Origin: an uncultured Clostridia bacterium
Lineage (GTDB): Bacteria; Bacillota; Clostridia; Peptostreptococcales; Anaerovoracaceae
Direction of reading: 5' to 3'
Assembly: GCA_934255135.1 (NCBI GenBank)
Contig: CAKQMV010000018.1
Coordinates: 1-28,701, forward strand
Length of the DNA: 28,701 bases
Below the pieces are notes generated by a model that did no database searches, was not told where the DNA came from, and saw only the letters and a program-made list of their open reading frames with translations. The translations under genes and the position numbers were made by a program. Below are positions 1 to 8,319 of the stretch, one piece after another. Positions within the stretch are counted from its first letter, which is position 1, and every line of letters starts with the position of its first letter.

Positions 1-80
1 GACAAAGGTGCATCTTGAAATATCCACCACTACTGAAAAGGGTAATTTCAGAAATCACCAAAAGTGGAAAAGACCCAAAA

Positions 81-100
81 CTCGAAGCCTATGCTTCGAG
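81..100 (-). terminator. Rho-independent terminator of the tRNA operon
   Basis: An 8-bp perfect inverted repeat (CTCGAAGC, 4-nt loop, GCTTCGAG) lies just downstream of the fMet tRNA in the minus direction. It is followed on the minus strand by TTTTGGGTCTTTT, an interrupted T-tract. It is placed where the Asn-Leu-fMet tRNA transcript should end. The interrupted T-run makes it weaker than the textbook form. Confidence 0.6.
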
Positions 101-112
101 ATTCGTGGTAAA

Positions 113-188
<76 letters not shown>

Positions 189-199
189 ATATTAAGTTA

Positions 200-288
200 T
201 GGTGCCGGAAACCGGGGTCGAACCGGTACGATCTTTTAGGATCGGGGGATTTTAAGTCCCCTGCGTCTGCCAATTCCGCCATTCCGGC
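200..288 (-). tRNA. tRNA-Leu (TAA)
   Basis: This is an 89-nt class II tRNA on the minus strand. The acceptor stem GCCGGAA pairs with TTCCGGC, the anticodon loop is CTTAAAA with anticodon TAA, and a long variable arm (CGATC...GATCG) is typical of leucine tRNAs. CCA is encoded. It sits 11 nt upstream of the fMet tRNA in the same transcript. Confidence 0.95.
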
Positions 289-302
289 GTATTAAATAAA
301 AA

Positions 303-377
303 TGGCTCCGAGGGTGGGGCTCGAACCCACAACCTACCGGTTAACAGCCGGTTGCTCTGCCATTGAGCTACCTCGGA
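303..377 (-). tRNA. tRNA-Asn (GTT)
   Basis: This is a 75-nt tRNA on the minus strand. The acceptor TCCGAGG pairs with CCTCGGA, the discriminator base is G, and CCA is encoded. The anticodon loop TGTTAAC gives anticodon GTT (Asn). It is the first gene of the Asn-Leu-fMet operon and lies about 30 nt downstream of a consensus promoter. Confidence 0.95.
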
Positions 378-407
378 AAAACGTCCCTTTGTTTCGCGAC
401 AATTGTT

Positions 408-436
408 ATTATACTCATCTGTGCGGTGTTTGTCAA
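408..436 (-). promoter_or_regulatory. Sigma-A promoter of the tRNA operon
   Basis: On the minus strand TTGACA (431-436) and TATAAT (408-413) are separated by exactly 17 nt. Both hexamers match consensus perfectly, as expected for a strong stable-RNA promoter, and it points into the tRNA-Asn gene. Confidence 0.9.
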
Positions 437-478
437 CATTTATTTGAAATCTTTTTAAAAAAGATTTATTATTGACTT

Positions 479-492
479 GTGACCGTGGTCAC
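479..492. promoter_or_regulatory. Perfect dyad GTGACCGTGGTCAC, possible operator
   Basis: A perfect inverted repeat (GTGACC, GT, GGTCAC) lies in the divergent region between the tRNA promoter and the Nudix gene. It begins two bases after a TTGACT (472-477) on the plus strand. A second small dyad (GCGCT...AGCGC, 495-509) follows. No good -10 sits at 17-19 nt from TTGACT, so a regulator site is only a possibility. Confidence 0.35.
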
Positions 493-560
493 CCGCGCTT
501 CCTGAGCGCTAACAAAATTGATTATACACACATTAAGCAAAGGAGTCAAGAGAATTTTTT

Positions 561-1088
561 ATGTCATCTGTGCTTTTACCAATAGTTAATTTATGTAATC
601 AGAATTACATCCTCTGTGAAGTCCGTTCAGATCTTGTAGAACAGCCTGGTGAGATCTGCCTTCCTGGTGGGCACCGCAACGAAGGAGAATCAATCGAAGA
701 AACTGCACTTCGCGAAACAATGGAGGAACTTGCAATCCCGGCAGAATATATCCATCTAACCGGAGAGTCTTTTGCCCGTGAGATGAATGACGGTCGTGTT
801 GTCAATGCAGTAATTGCTGTGCTTGACAGACAGGCGCTCGCATCGATCAGACGTCAGGAGAGTGAAGTCGCGGGATGGTTCCTGCTGCCGATTAACTGGC
901 TTCGTAACCACCCTGCTGAGGAGTATGACTACAGCAAGCGAGATTTGATGCCTGAGAAGCTTAATTCATATCTTGAGGGGTATTCATCCTCACTTGAAGG
1001 AAAGACGCTCTGCTGGGACTATGAGGGTCGTATCGTATGGGGTCTGACTGCAGGCATCATCAACCAGTTCCTTTCGGAGTACCGCTAA
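561..1088 (+). CDS. Nudix hydrolase, NudL/CoA-pyrophosphatase-like
   Basis: The 175-aa product carries a Nudix box at residues 37-59: G37, then five residues, E43, then seven, then R51-E52-x-x-E55-E56, which gives the Mg-binding glutamates. The usual Gly after EE-x is Ala58 here. The segment before the box (VRSDLVEQPGE...LPGG) resembles the signature upstream of the Nudix box in CoA pyrophosphatases of the NudL/YeaB type, which cleave CoA to phosphopantetheine and 3',5'-ADP. Nudix specificity is hard to fix from sequence, so the substrate is inferred. The start follows AAAGGAG (539-545), about 15 nt ahead. This is the only plus-strand protein gene, and its promoter is not clear: TATACA at 523-528 with a poor -35. 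The bidirectional hairpin at 1144-1174 lies about 55 nt past its stop. Confidence 0.85.
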   Translation: MSSVLLPIVNLCNQNYILCEVRSDLVEQPGEICLPGGHRNEGESIEETALRETMEELAIPAEYIHLTGESFAREMNDGRVVNAVIAVLDRQALASIRRQESEVAGWFLLPINWLRNHPAEEYDYSKRDLMPEKLNSYLEGYSSSLEGKTLCWDYEGRIVWGLTAGIINQFLSEYR

Positions 1089-1143
1089 TGCCTTCGAGAA
1101 TATGGTAATTCCCTCAGTCGAGGACTAACGCAACATTACTAAA

Positions 1144-1174
1144 AACCCACAGTTCGTAATTCAAACTGTGGGTT
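1144..1174. terminator. Bidirectional terminator between convergent genes
   Basis: An 11-bp perfect stem (AACCCACAGTT / AACTGTGGGTT) with a 9-nt loop lies between the convergent Nudix and TPR genes. On the minus strand the stem runs into TTTTT, a standard terminator for the long minus-strand block. On the plus strand it is followed by TCATCTTTAATCTTT, a weaker T-rich tail. Confidence 0.8.
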
Positions 1175-1209
1175 CATCTTTAATCTTTAACCTTTAATCT
1201 TTTAAGCAT

Positions 1210-2241
1210 CTAGCAGGTGCTTTTAATCAATTCAATCTTATTAAGATACTTATCTCTGTTGACATTATCTCCGATTGCATCATATACATCGGCAAGTTCT
1301 TTCATAACATCAGTGTTACTAGGTGAGAGAACGAGTACCTTCTTATAGGCCTCAATTGCTCCATCCGAATCCATCATCGCAGACTTCGCAGCTCCGATGT
1401 AGTACCATAGCGGCCACCACTGGCTGTATCTGCCCTCAGTGTACTTCTCTAGGATCTCAAGGCCGCCCTGGAAGTTTCCTCCCATAATCATGTTACAGCC
1501 CTTCTCTATTACAACCGGCTCTTCAAGCGAAGTCATTCTCTCAGCGATCTCCTTGCGAAGATCACCGATTTCATTCTCAGGAACACCTCTTACATTGTCC
1601 TCGCTGTAATCAGTTGCCTCAGGATCAGAAAGCTCCATGAATGAATCCCATGTCAGCTTCGCCTTTGTATAAAGCCCGAGGTTCAGATATCCGTATCCGA
1701 GGAAATAATAACCCATCGCAAAGCGCGGATGAAGCATTGTAAGAACCTCGAAAATTTCGAGTGCCTCAGCCTTGAAGCGTCCTACGTAATCCTCCTCCTG
1801 CTCCTCGATCTCGTATGCATCTTTGCACGCACGGCCATAAAGATACAGCGCGTCACAAGACTTCGGATCGAGCATAAGCGCCGTTCTGAAGAACATACAG
1901 GCAACCTCATAATCTCCAGCCTGTGCACTCTTGGCACCCTCACCGATAAGAACTCTCGAAGCAGTATCCCCGAAAACTCTCTTAATATATTCAATGTACT
2001 TTGGTGCGTACACGAAATTATTATCTCCACCGACAATTCTCGCCATTCCAAGCGCAATTGTCAGAGTGCTCATTCCCTCGTCATCAAAAATCAGAGGAAC
2101 CGGAACACCGTGGAGAATATCGGCCACACCGGCCTTCTTAAGATAATCATCCTTGAGCTCGTCAAAAATAATTCCCTTATTGGCCTCTACCAGGTATTTG
2201 CTGATTCTGTCTTTACTCTCGCTCAAACTTAAATCGCCCAT
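1210..2241 (-). CDS. Tetratricopeptide-repeat protein
   Basis: The 343-aa product has no signal peptide or membrane segment and is probably cytoplasmic. Residues about 95-131, 150-205 and 255-335 look like TPR helices: AQAGDYEVACMFFRTALMLDP, then LHPRFAMGYYFLGYGYLNLG, then DSDGAIEAYKKVLVLSPSN. The first 90 residues are not TPR-like and I do not recognise them. TPRs normally mediate protein-protein contacts. The ATG overlaps the end of the DUF4080-like gene by 13 bp and is preceded by GAGAAGAAGG, so the two are probably translationally coupled and may form a complex. That partner is inferred from position only. It is the last gene before the terminator. No specific function can be assigned. 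Confidence 0.8.
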   Translation of the reverse strand: MGDLSLSESKDRISKYLVEANKGIIFDELKDDYLKKAGVADILHGVPVPLIFDDEGMSTLTIALGMARIVGGDNNFVYAPKYIEYIKRVFGDTASRVLIGEGAKSAQAGDYEVACMFFRTALMLDPKSCDALYLYGRACKDAYEIEEQEEDYVGRFKAEALEIFEVLTMLHPRFAMGYYFLGYGYLNLGLYTKAKLTWDSFMELSDPEATDYSEDNVRGVPENEIGDLRKEIAERMTSLEEPVVIEKGCNMIMGGNFQGGLEILEKYTEGRYSQWWPLWYYIGAAKSAMMDSDGAIEAYKKVLVLSPSNTDVMKELADVYDAIGDNVNRDKYLNKIELIKSTC

Positions 2242-3740
2242 CCCTTCTTCTCGAATTTTCTAATATCATCGCCGATGATGTCCTCAAGCTCAGCATGGAG
2301 AATATCCATCATAATCTGAATCTTAAGAGTCTCATTCAGCTCGTCATAAATTCCTGTCGCAAAAGCGTACACAATTCTGTATCTCGCCTCGATGCTGTCA
2401 AGCTTTCTCTCGTAACCGTGATTATAAATAAACGTAGTCAGCTTATCGAACAGATCATAAGGCTTAAGGCCAGTATCTGTAAGCAGTCTAGGAATCGATG
2501 TACCAAAGCCCTTTGATGCAAAAACATCTGCAATCTTCGCAACCCTTCTTATATCAAGAAGCTCAAGTGCATTCATGTGGCTAGACGAAATCACGCGGTA
2601 TGGTGGAGTGCTACTGATCTGGTATGAATATTTAGCAAGCTCATCTCTCATCTTGCATCCGACCGGCAGACACAGTGTGTCCACGTTGAAGGTTGTCGCG
2701 CCGAGGCCGTATGCCTTGTTGAATGAACGTGCAAAAAGATCTTTCGACTCGCACGGCATTCCCGCTTTGAGATTGATGTTTACCTTCACTGTTCCACTCT
2801 GCATCAGCTTTGTGATGTTGTACATGAGCGGATAGATGTTCTCCTTACGGCCAGCCTCTGACAGAACCTCTGCATTGGTACTCTCGATATCAACATTGAA
2901 CTCAAAAAGCCCCTCTCTTGCAGTGCTCAGAAGTCTTACAGCCTCGTCATCCAGATTGTCTCCATCTATGTCAAACACGAAGCTTGTTCTTCCATTATCG
3001 TTATTAAGGATGTACTCCCATATTCTGTAAGCTCTCTGGATGTTGTAGTTGAACCACTTGTCGACGAAAACAACCTTCTTGACATTCTTAACCAGGAAAT
3101 ATCTAAGCTCTGTACATACTCTGTTCAAGCTCAGTGATCTAATATTAAACTCTGGTATGTACTGCGCATACTTGCATCTGTCTGCAGCACCTCTGAATGA
3201 CTCGTAGTAAACCACGTCGTCAGATTCTAAAGCAACCTTCTCGTATGGGAACGGCAGATCCTCGAGCTGAACCGGTGCATCATAAGGATTTACGATAATG
3301 TTATCATCCTCCCTGTATGCAAGCCCCGGAATCGATGCAAAATCAAACTCATATGTTACTACAGTCTTCATGAAGTTGAACATTACATGCTCTGCCTCAC
3401 CTCTGATTACATAGTCAACATATGGGTGCTCCTCCATATACGCCTGAGTATCGAAGCTGACGAACATTCCACCCGCCACAACAATAGAAGTCGGTGCAGC
3501 CTTCTTGAACATCTCTGCAAGTGCTGCAATTCTTCTCGAATTAGTCTGATTAACATGGAAATATACGATATTATAACCACCCCTGAGAATGGACTCATAG
3601 ATGTCACTTGTCAGGTCAGACTCTTCGAATTCTCTTACCGTAATGTCGATAGGAGCCTTCTCTATTACATTGTAAATATACTTGAAAACAAGCTTGGAGC
3701 TAAGCTCCGGGCTCTTAATTGTAGCAAGCAGAAGCTTCAT
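2229..3740 (-). CDS. Radical-SAM/B12-binding-like protein (DUF4080-like) with degenerate Cys motif
   Basis: I start the 503-aa protein at the ATG at 3740, with AGGTGA 5 nt ahead, not at the GTG 9 nt upstream. The N-terminus (MKLLLATIKSP) then matches the family's usual beginning. Residues 1-150 look like a cobalamin-binding fold (YNIVYFHVNQTN, VVAGG, VDYVIRGEAEH). Residues 170-400 follow the radical-SAM barrel of B12-binding enzymes with a DUF4080 tail: FVDKWFN, IESTN, NLKAGMPCE, PPYRV. In active members RG-C-x3-C-x2-C binds the 4Fe-4S cluster. Here it reads RG-A185-x3-C189-x2-A192, so two of three ligands are Ala (GCT and GCG codons). The frame is intact, so this is a conserved coding gene rather than an obvious pseudogene. 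Canonical SAM cleavage is unlikely. It follows argS directly and overlaps the TPR gene. Confidence 0.8.
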   Translation of the reverse strand: MKLLLATIKSPELSSKLVFKYIYNVIEKAPIDITVREFEESDLTSDIYESILRGGYNIVYFHVNQTNSRRIAALAEMFKKAAPTSIVVAGGMFVSFDTQAYMEEHPYVDYVIRGEAEHVMFNFMKTVVTYEFDFASIPGLAYREDDNIIVNPYDAPVQLEDLPFPYEKVALESDDVVYYESFRGAADRCKYAQYIPEFNIRSLSLNRVCTELRYFLVKNVKKVVFVDKWFNYNIQRAYRIWEYILNNDNGRTSFVFDIDGDNLDDEAVRLLSTAREGLFEFNVDIESTNAEVLSEAGRKENIYPLMYNITKLMQSGTVKVNINLKAGMPCESKDLFARSFNKAYGLGATTFNVDTLCLPVGCKMRDELAKYSYQISSTPPYRVISSSHMNALELLDIRRVAKIADVFASKGFGTSIPRLLTDTGLKPYDLFDKLTTFIYNHGYERKLDSIEARYRIVYAFATGIYDELNETLKIQIMMDILHAELEDIIGDDIRKFEKKGWAI

Positions 3741-3749
3741 TGAACTCAC

Positions 3750-5462
3750 CTACATCCTCTCCGGTGCCTTAATGCCAAGAATAGCGAGGCATTCGCAAAT
3801 AGCCTTTTTAGAAGCAGCAACAAGTGCAAGCTTAGCATTTCTCTCGTCATCATTATCAACGAGAACGTGCTCATCGTGGTAGAACTTGTTGAAGCCCTGA
3901 GCGACATCCACAAGATGTCTTGTCAGAATTGATGGCTCATACTTGTCAGCAGCATCGCTGATAACCTGAGGAATCTGGTATAGAAGCTTGATGAGGCTGT
4001 AAGCACTCTCGCTTGTGATGTACTCAGTATTGATGTTATCGAGAGCTGCAATATCCTCAGCAGTAACGCCTGCCTTACGAAGAACGCTGCATGCCCTTGC
4101 GTGTGTGTACTGAACGTATGGACCAGTCTCGCCGTCAAAGTTAAGCACCTTATCCCAGCTGAAAACATAATCCTTGATTCTGTTGTTAGAAAGTTCCTGG
4201 AAAATAACAGCGCCGATACCAACCTGCTTTGAAATCTCCTCAAGATCCTCCATCTCAGAATTCTTCTCTCTCATAATCTCGAGAGTCTTCTCAACCGCAT
4301 TGTTAAGAACATCCTCAAGGAATACGACACGACCATGTCTTGTTGACATTGTTCCTTCTTCAAGACTTACAAGTCCAAAAGGAACGTGGATACAATCCTT
4401 CTCCCACTCATATCCCATGAGCTCGAGAACCTTCTTCCACTGCTTGAAGTGGAGGTTCTGCTGAGAAGCAACAACGTAAATATTCTTAGTGAAGTCGTAA
4501 TGTGACTTTCTGTAAATCGCAGTAGCGATATCTCTTGTAGCATAAAGTGATGATCCGTCAGACTTAGTGATAAGCGCAGCACCGAGACCGTACTCATCAA
4601 GATCAACGATGTTAGCACCCTCTGACTTAACAAGGAGTCCCTTCTCCTTAAGCTCCTCGATTACTGCAGGCATCTTGTCTGAATAGAAGCTCTCTCCAGC
4701 GTATGAGTCAAAAGTGATTCCGAGCATATCGTAAACTCTGTTGAACTCAGCAAGTGAAAGCTCTCTGAACTTCTCCCAAAGTGCGTACTCCTCAGGTTCG
4801 CCGTTCTCGAGGCGGACAAAAGTCTCTCTTGCTTCATCGTTAAGCTCCGGATGCTCCTCTGCCTCTACGTGGAACTTAGTATAGTATCCAAGAAGTGCCT
4901 TGATTGGCTCCTTCTCAAGCTCCTCCTCGCTTCCCCACTTTCTGTAGGCAACGATCATCTTACCGAACTGAGTTCCGTAATCTCCGAGGTGGTTAACACC
5001 TACAACCTTGTAACCCATCTTTCTGTAAAGGTTGCAGATAGCATTACCGATAACAGTACTTCTGATATGACCGATATGGAAAGGCTTCGCAATGTTAGGA
5101 GATGAGAAGTCAACTACAACAGTCTTGCCCTCTCCAGCAGTGCTTGCACCAAAATCATCATTACCAAGAATACCATTAAGAAGCTCGCCTGAAACGAACT
5201 CTCTCTTTACAAAAATATTAACGTATGCGTTAACCTGCTGAACATCAGCAAACTCTTCGCAAGCACCGATTCTTGAAGCAATATCAGCAGCAATCATCTG
5301 TGGTGCCTTGCGCATAGTCTTGGCAAGTCTGAAACATGGGAATGCATAATCACCCATGCTCTCATCGGCAGGAACCTCGATCATTGATGCGATCTCTGCC
5401 ACGTCGAGGCCAAGCGCCTCATCATAAATCTTCTCTGCAATCAGTTCTTTAAAATCTATCAT
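3750..5462 (-). CDS. argS: Arginyl-tRNA synthetase
   Basis: The product charges tRNA-Arg with arginine in the cytoplasm. At 570 aa it is normal for this class I synthetase. The N-terminal Add-1-like domain (1-110) is followed by the catalytic Rossmann fold, with the HIGH signature at residues 129-132 (PFHIGH) and the KMSKS-like loop as MSTRHG at 372-377. The motif NHLGDYGTQFGKM is also typical. The DALR anticodon-binding domain fills about residues 440-570. The start lies one base inside the upstream stop (TAATG), with AAGGAG about 13 nt ahead. There is no T-box leader; the gene is embedded in the block behind ftsZ. Confidence 0.97.
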   Translation of the reverse strand: MIDFKELIAEKIYDEALGLDVAEIASMIEVPADESMGDYAFPCFRLAKTMRKAPQMIAADIASRIGACEEFADVQQVNAYVNIFVKREFVSGELLNGILGNDDFGASTAGEGKTVVVDFSSPNIAKPFHIGHIRSTVIGNAICNLYRKMGYKVVGVNHLGDYGTQFGKMIVAYRKWGSEEELEKEPIKALLGYYTKFHVEAEEHPELNDEARETFVRLENGEPEEYALWEKFRELSLAEFNRVYDMLGITFDSYAGESFYSDKMPAVIEELKEKGLLVKSEGANIVDLDEYGLGAALITKSDGSSLYATRDIATAIYRKSHYDFTKNIYVVASQQNLHFKQWKKVLELMGYEWEKDCIHVPFGLVSLEEGTMSTRHGRVVFLEDVLNNAVEKTLEIMREKNSEMEDLEEISKQVGIGAVIFQELSNNRIKDYVFSWDKVLNFDGETGPYVQYTHARACSVLRKAGVTAEDIAALDNINTEYITSESAYSLIKLLYQIPQVISDAADKYEPSILTRHLVDVAQGFNKFYHDEHVLVDNDDERNAKLALVAASKKAICECLAILGIKAPERM

Positions 5463-5920
5463 TACTTCAAGTACTCCTTAAAATTATTCTCTGTGTAAAC
5501 TGGTACACCCATTTCAATGAGCTTCGCGGTAAAAACTCCGTTTCCCTCGACGAGTGTTCCGCTGAAGGTTCCGTCATAAACCTTACCGACGCCGCATGAC
5601 GGGCTGTTCGCCTTAAGGATCGCTCCCTCAAGCTTCTCACCCGAAAGAAATGCATGTTCAAGTGCATCGCAAAGTGTCTTGCTCGCACCTGCATCGAATT
5701 CAAAAGACAGATCCTTGCCCTCGCTGTTAATTACCTTGAGTCCATCCTCTGCCAAAACCTGCTCTGCAGGTGGTCTTGGTGATTCAAGCCCTCCCGCTGT
5801 CTCAGGACATACGGCAACATAGGAACGTCCATCAATAAATTTTAACACATCTTCATTTCGATTGTTACCACCATTATACTTGCAGTCGTAACCTAGAAGA
5901 CATCCGCTGACAATATACAT
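5462..5920 (-). CDS. DUF523 family protein, TudS-like
   Basis: The 152-aa protein carries the family signatures in order: SGCLLGYDCKYNGG, CPETAGGLESPRPPAE, ILKANSPSCG and YDGTFSGTLVEG. DUF523 members include TudS, a 2-thiouracil desulfidase with a 4Fe-4S cluster held by three cysteines. C7, C38 and C109 here sit in the conserved motifs and are the likely ligands (inference). The substrate in this organism is unknown; removing sulfur from thiolated bases is one option. It overlaps argS by one base and follows mutS2 by 11 nt. The family assignment is firm, the activity is not. Confidence 0.88.
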   Translation of the reverse strand: MYIVSGCLLGYDCKYNGGNNRNEDVLKFIDGRSYVAVCPETAGGLESPRPPAEQVLAEDGLKVINSEGKDLSFEFDAGASKTLCDALEHAFLSGEKLEGAILKANSPSCGVGKVYDGTFSGTLVEGNGVFTAKLIEMGVPVYTENNFKEYLK

Positions 5921-5931
5921 AGATTAATCTC

Positions 5932-8319
5932 CTATCGTTTGAATTCAACTATAGTTGCACCCTCGCCGCCTTCATCGTAAGGTGCAGCGCTAAACTTCTT
6001 AACGTGCTTGTTTCTCTTAAGCTCAGCTCTAAGTCCGCTCTTAAGAATACCTTCGCCTCGTCCGTGAATAATTCTCACCTGACCAAGGCCTGCAAGGTAC
6101 GCATCATCAAGATATTTATTCATTTCATAAATCGCATCATCGAGATTTCTTCCGATAAGGTTAAGCTCTGTTCTTATTGTCTTGGCCTTCGCGTTGGCAA
6201 AAGACATTCTGCCCGCCTTCTGCTTCATGCGTTCCTTGCTTCCCGCTTCTTCGCTCTCTATTACCATAAGATCGCTGATCTTACAGTTTGTCTTGAGCAT
6301 TCCGATGCGGACTGATACGTTGCCCTTTGAATCTGGCAGTGATTCGATTGTGCCGTTCTCTCCAAGTCTCAGGTGCTTAACCCTTAATCCTACACTCACC
6401 TGATCTGGTGTAAGAGCTTTACCGGTCTGAACCTTACTTACCTTAGCAGCAGGCTTGAAATCTGACTCAGCTTCGCGAAGCTTACGTCTTCCTGAAGCTA
6501 CTGCGTTCACAGCGTGACCACTCTCACGGCCCTTCTTCCTTGCTTCTCTGATCTCTGCACTTATCTCATCAACAGTACTCTCGGCATCCTTAAGAAGCAT
6601 TCTTGCCTCTTCTCTTGCCTCCTCGAGAATCTTCTCAGCCTTGCGCTTCGCCTTGTTTATCTCATTCTCAGCTTCCTTAAGTCTGCTGTCAGCAAGCTCT
6701 TCTGTAGTTCTTGCTCCCTCAAGAATCTCTTCCGCCTTCTTGCGGTCGCTCTCAACTCTTGTAACAGCCTTCTCGAAGTTGAGCTGATTATCGTCAAGAA
6801 GCTGACCTGCTCTCTCGATAATTGATTCATCAAGACCGAGCTTCCTTGTAATCTCAAAGGCGCTTGACTTGCCTGGTATTCCGACTCTAAGTCTATAAGT
6901 TGGAGACAGCGTCTCAACGTTAAACTCCATCGATGCGTTCTCAACACCTGGAGTTGAAAGTGCATATTTCTTAAGTTCAGTGTAATGAGTTGTTGCTGCA
7001 ACCAGCGCACCCATTTCCTTAAGTCTTTCAAGCTCAGCGATTCCAAGAGCAGCGCCCTCAAGAGGATCTGTTCCGGCACCAAGCTCATCGAGCAGAACCA
7101 GTGTTCTAGGTCCCGCATTCTCAAATATCTCTATTACATTCTTCATGTGTGAGCTGAAGGTTGATAAGCTCTGCTCAATGCTTTGCTCATCTCCTATATC
7201 AGCCATAATCTCATCAAGAATCGGAATCTTACTTGTGTAATCTGCAGGAATATGAAGTCCGCTCTGCGCCATCAGAACCATAAGTCCGATAGTCTTAAGC
7301 GTAACAGTCTTACCTCCAGTATTAGGACCTGTAATAAGAAGTGTTGTGAAATCACAGCCAAGCTCTACACTTACCGGCACAACCTTGTCATCCGGGATCA
7401 GAGGATGACGACCTGAATTGATTACAATCCTGCCTTCCTCATTAAGCTTAGGTTCATTTCCGCCCATCATTACTGAAAGCTTGCCCTTGGCGTTGATGAA
7501 GTCGAGTTCAACAAGGAGCTCCTGATTGTTCTTCATCTCCTGATAGTGCTCAGCAACCCTTGAACTGAAAAGCTCAAGTATTCTTGTGATCTCAGCCTGC
7601 TCATCAAGCTCGAGCTGTCTAAGCTCGTTGTTTATCTGTACAATCGCCTGTGGCTCGATAAAATATGTCGCACCAGTCGACGACTGGTCATGTACAATTC
7701 CAGGAACCTGACTTACGTACTCCTTCTTGACAGGAATAACATATCTGCCGTTACGTACAGTTACAATAGCATCCTGCAGGTATGGCTTGTCATGTCCGAC
7801 ATACTTCTGCATTCTTGTCTTGATAAGGTCGTTCTTGTTTCTTATATCTCTTCTTATTCTCTTAAGCTCAGGCGATGCATTATCGGACATCTCGTCCTCG
7901 CTTGCAATCGAAACTTCTATATCCTTCTCAAGCTTTGGTACAGGTGTGAGGAGGTTGCCAATCTCTGGGATAATCTTAAGTCCCTCAGGCATATCACCTG
8001 TCAGAAAAGCTTTGGCCTCTCTTGTGATTGCAAGACTCATTCTTATCTTAAGAAGTTCACGCATACTAAGTATCCTGCCACGTCTTGCCATGTCCAGGAT
8101 ACTTCTTATATCGCCCACATTGCCGAGAGGAATACTTCCCTTATACATAATAACGGAAACTGCCTCAGTAGTTTCCGTTAATGCGTCCGACACCATACGG
8201 ATATTCGAGACAGGCTCAAGCTTGAATGCCTTCTGTTTAGCAAGCTCAGAACCTGCCTGCTCCGCCAGCAGGTCAGTAATCTTATTAAATTCCAGTGTCC
8301 GCAGAATCTTAGAGTTCAT
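5932..8319 (-). CDS. mutS2: MutS2 (RqcU-like) ATPase with Smr domain
   Basis: At 795 aa it is typical of MutS2, an ABC-type ATPase. In Bacillus it acts on collided ribosomes (RqcU) and in other species on recombination intermediates. The core-lever region is followed by Walker A GPNTGGKT (331-338), Walker B LVLLDE (D411, E412) and the GAGTDP signature. A long E/K/R-rich coiled-coil spans about 510-640. The C-terminal Smr domain has HGRG at 752-755, but the usual LDLRG is LNLIG here (N720, I722), so the LDxR motif is lost. The ATG overlaps the zapA end by 11 bp and lacks a clear RBS, which suggests coupled translation. Confidence 0.96.
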   Translation of the reverse strand: MNSKILRTLEFNKITDLLAEQAGSELAKQKAFKLEPVSNIRMVSDALTETTEAVSVIMYKGSIPLGNVGDIRSILDMARRGRILSMRELLKIRMSLAITREAKAFLTGDMPEGLKIIPEIGNLLTPVPKLEKDIEVSIASEDEMSDNASPELKRIRRDIRNKNDLIKTRMQKYVGHDKPYLQDAIVTVRNGRYVIPVKKEYVSQVPGIVHDQSSTGATYFIEPQAIVQINNELRQLELDEQAEITRILELFSSRVAEHYQEMKNNQELLVELDFINAKGKLSVMMGGNEPKLNEEGRIVINSGRHPLIPDDKVVPVSVELGCDFTTLLITGPNTGGKTVTLKTIGLMVLMAQSGLHIPADYTSKIPILDEIMADIGDEQSIEQSLSTFSSHMKNVIEIFENAGPRTLVLLDELGAGTDPLEGAALGIAELERLKEMGALVAATTHYTELKKYALSTPGVENASMEFNVETLSPTYRLRVGIPGKSSAFEITRKLGLDESIIERAGQLLDDNQLNFEKAVTRVESDRKKAEEILEGARTTEELADSRLKEAENEINKAKRKAEKILEEAREEARMLLKDAESTVDEISAEIREARKKGRESGHAVNAVASGRRKLREAESDFKPAAKVSKVQTGKALTPDQVSVGLRVKHLRLGENGTIESLPDSKGNVSVRIGMLKTNCKISDLMVIESEEAGSKERMKQKAGRMSFANAKAKTIRTELNLIGRNLDDAIYEMNKYLDDAYLAGLGQVRIIHGRGEGILKSGLRAELKRNKHVKKFSAAPYDEGGEGATIVEFKR

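Noticed and set aside
1..80. Possible gene end or RNA at the left edge
   Set aside because: Only loose repeats of GGTG and TTTC-type words are visible; no coding frame, tRNA or terminator beyond the hairpin at 81-100 can be supported.
5463..5931. T-box leader for argS
   Set aside because: argS overlaps the upstream gene by one base, and there is no leader with specifier or antiterminator elements.
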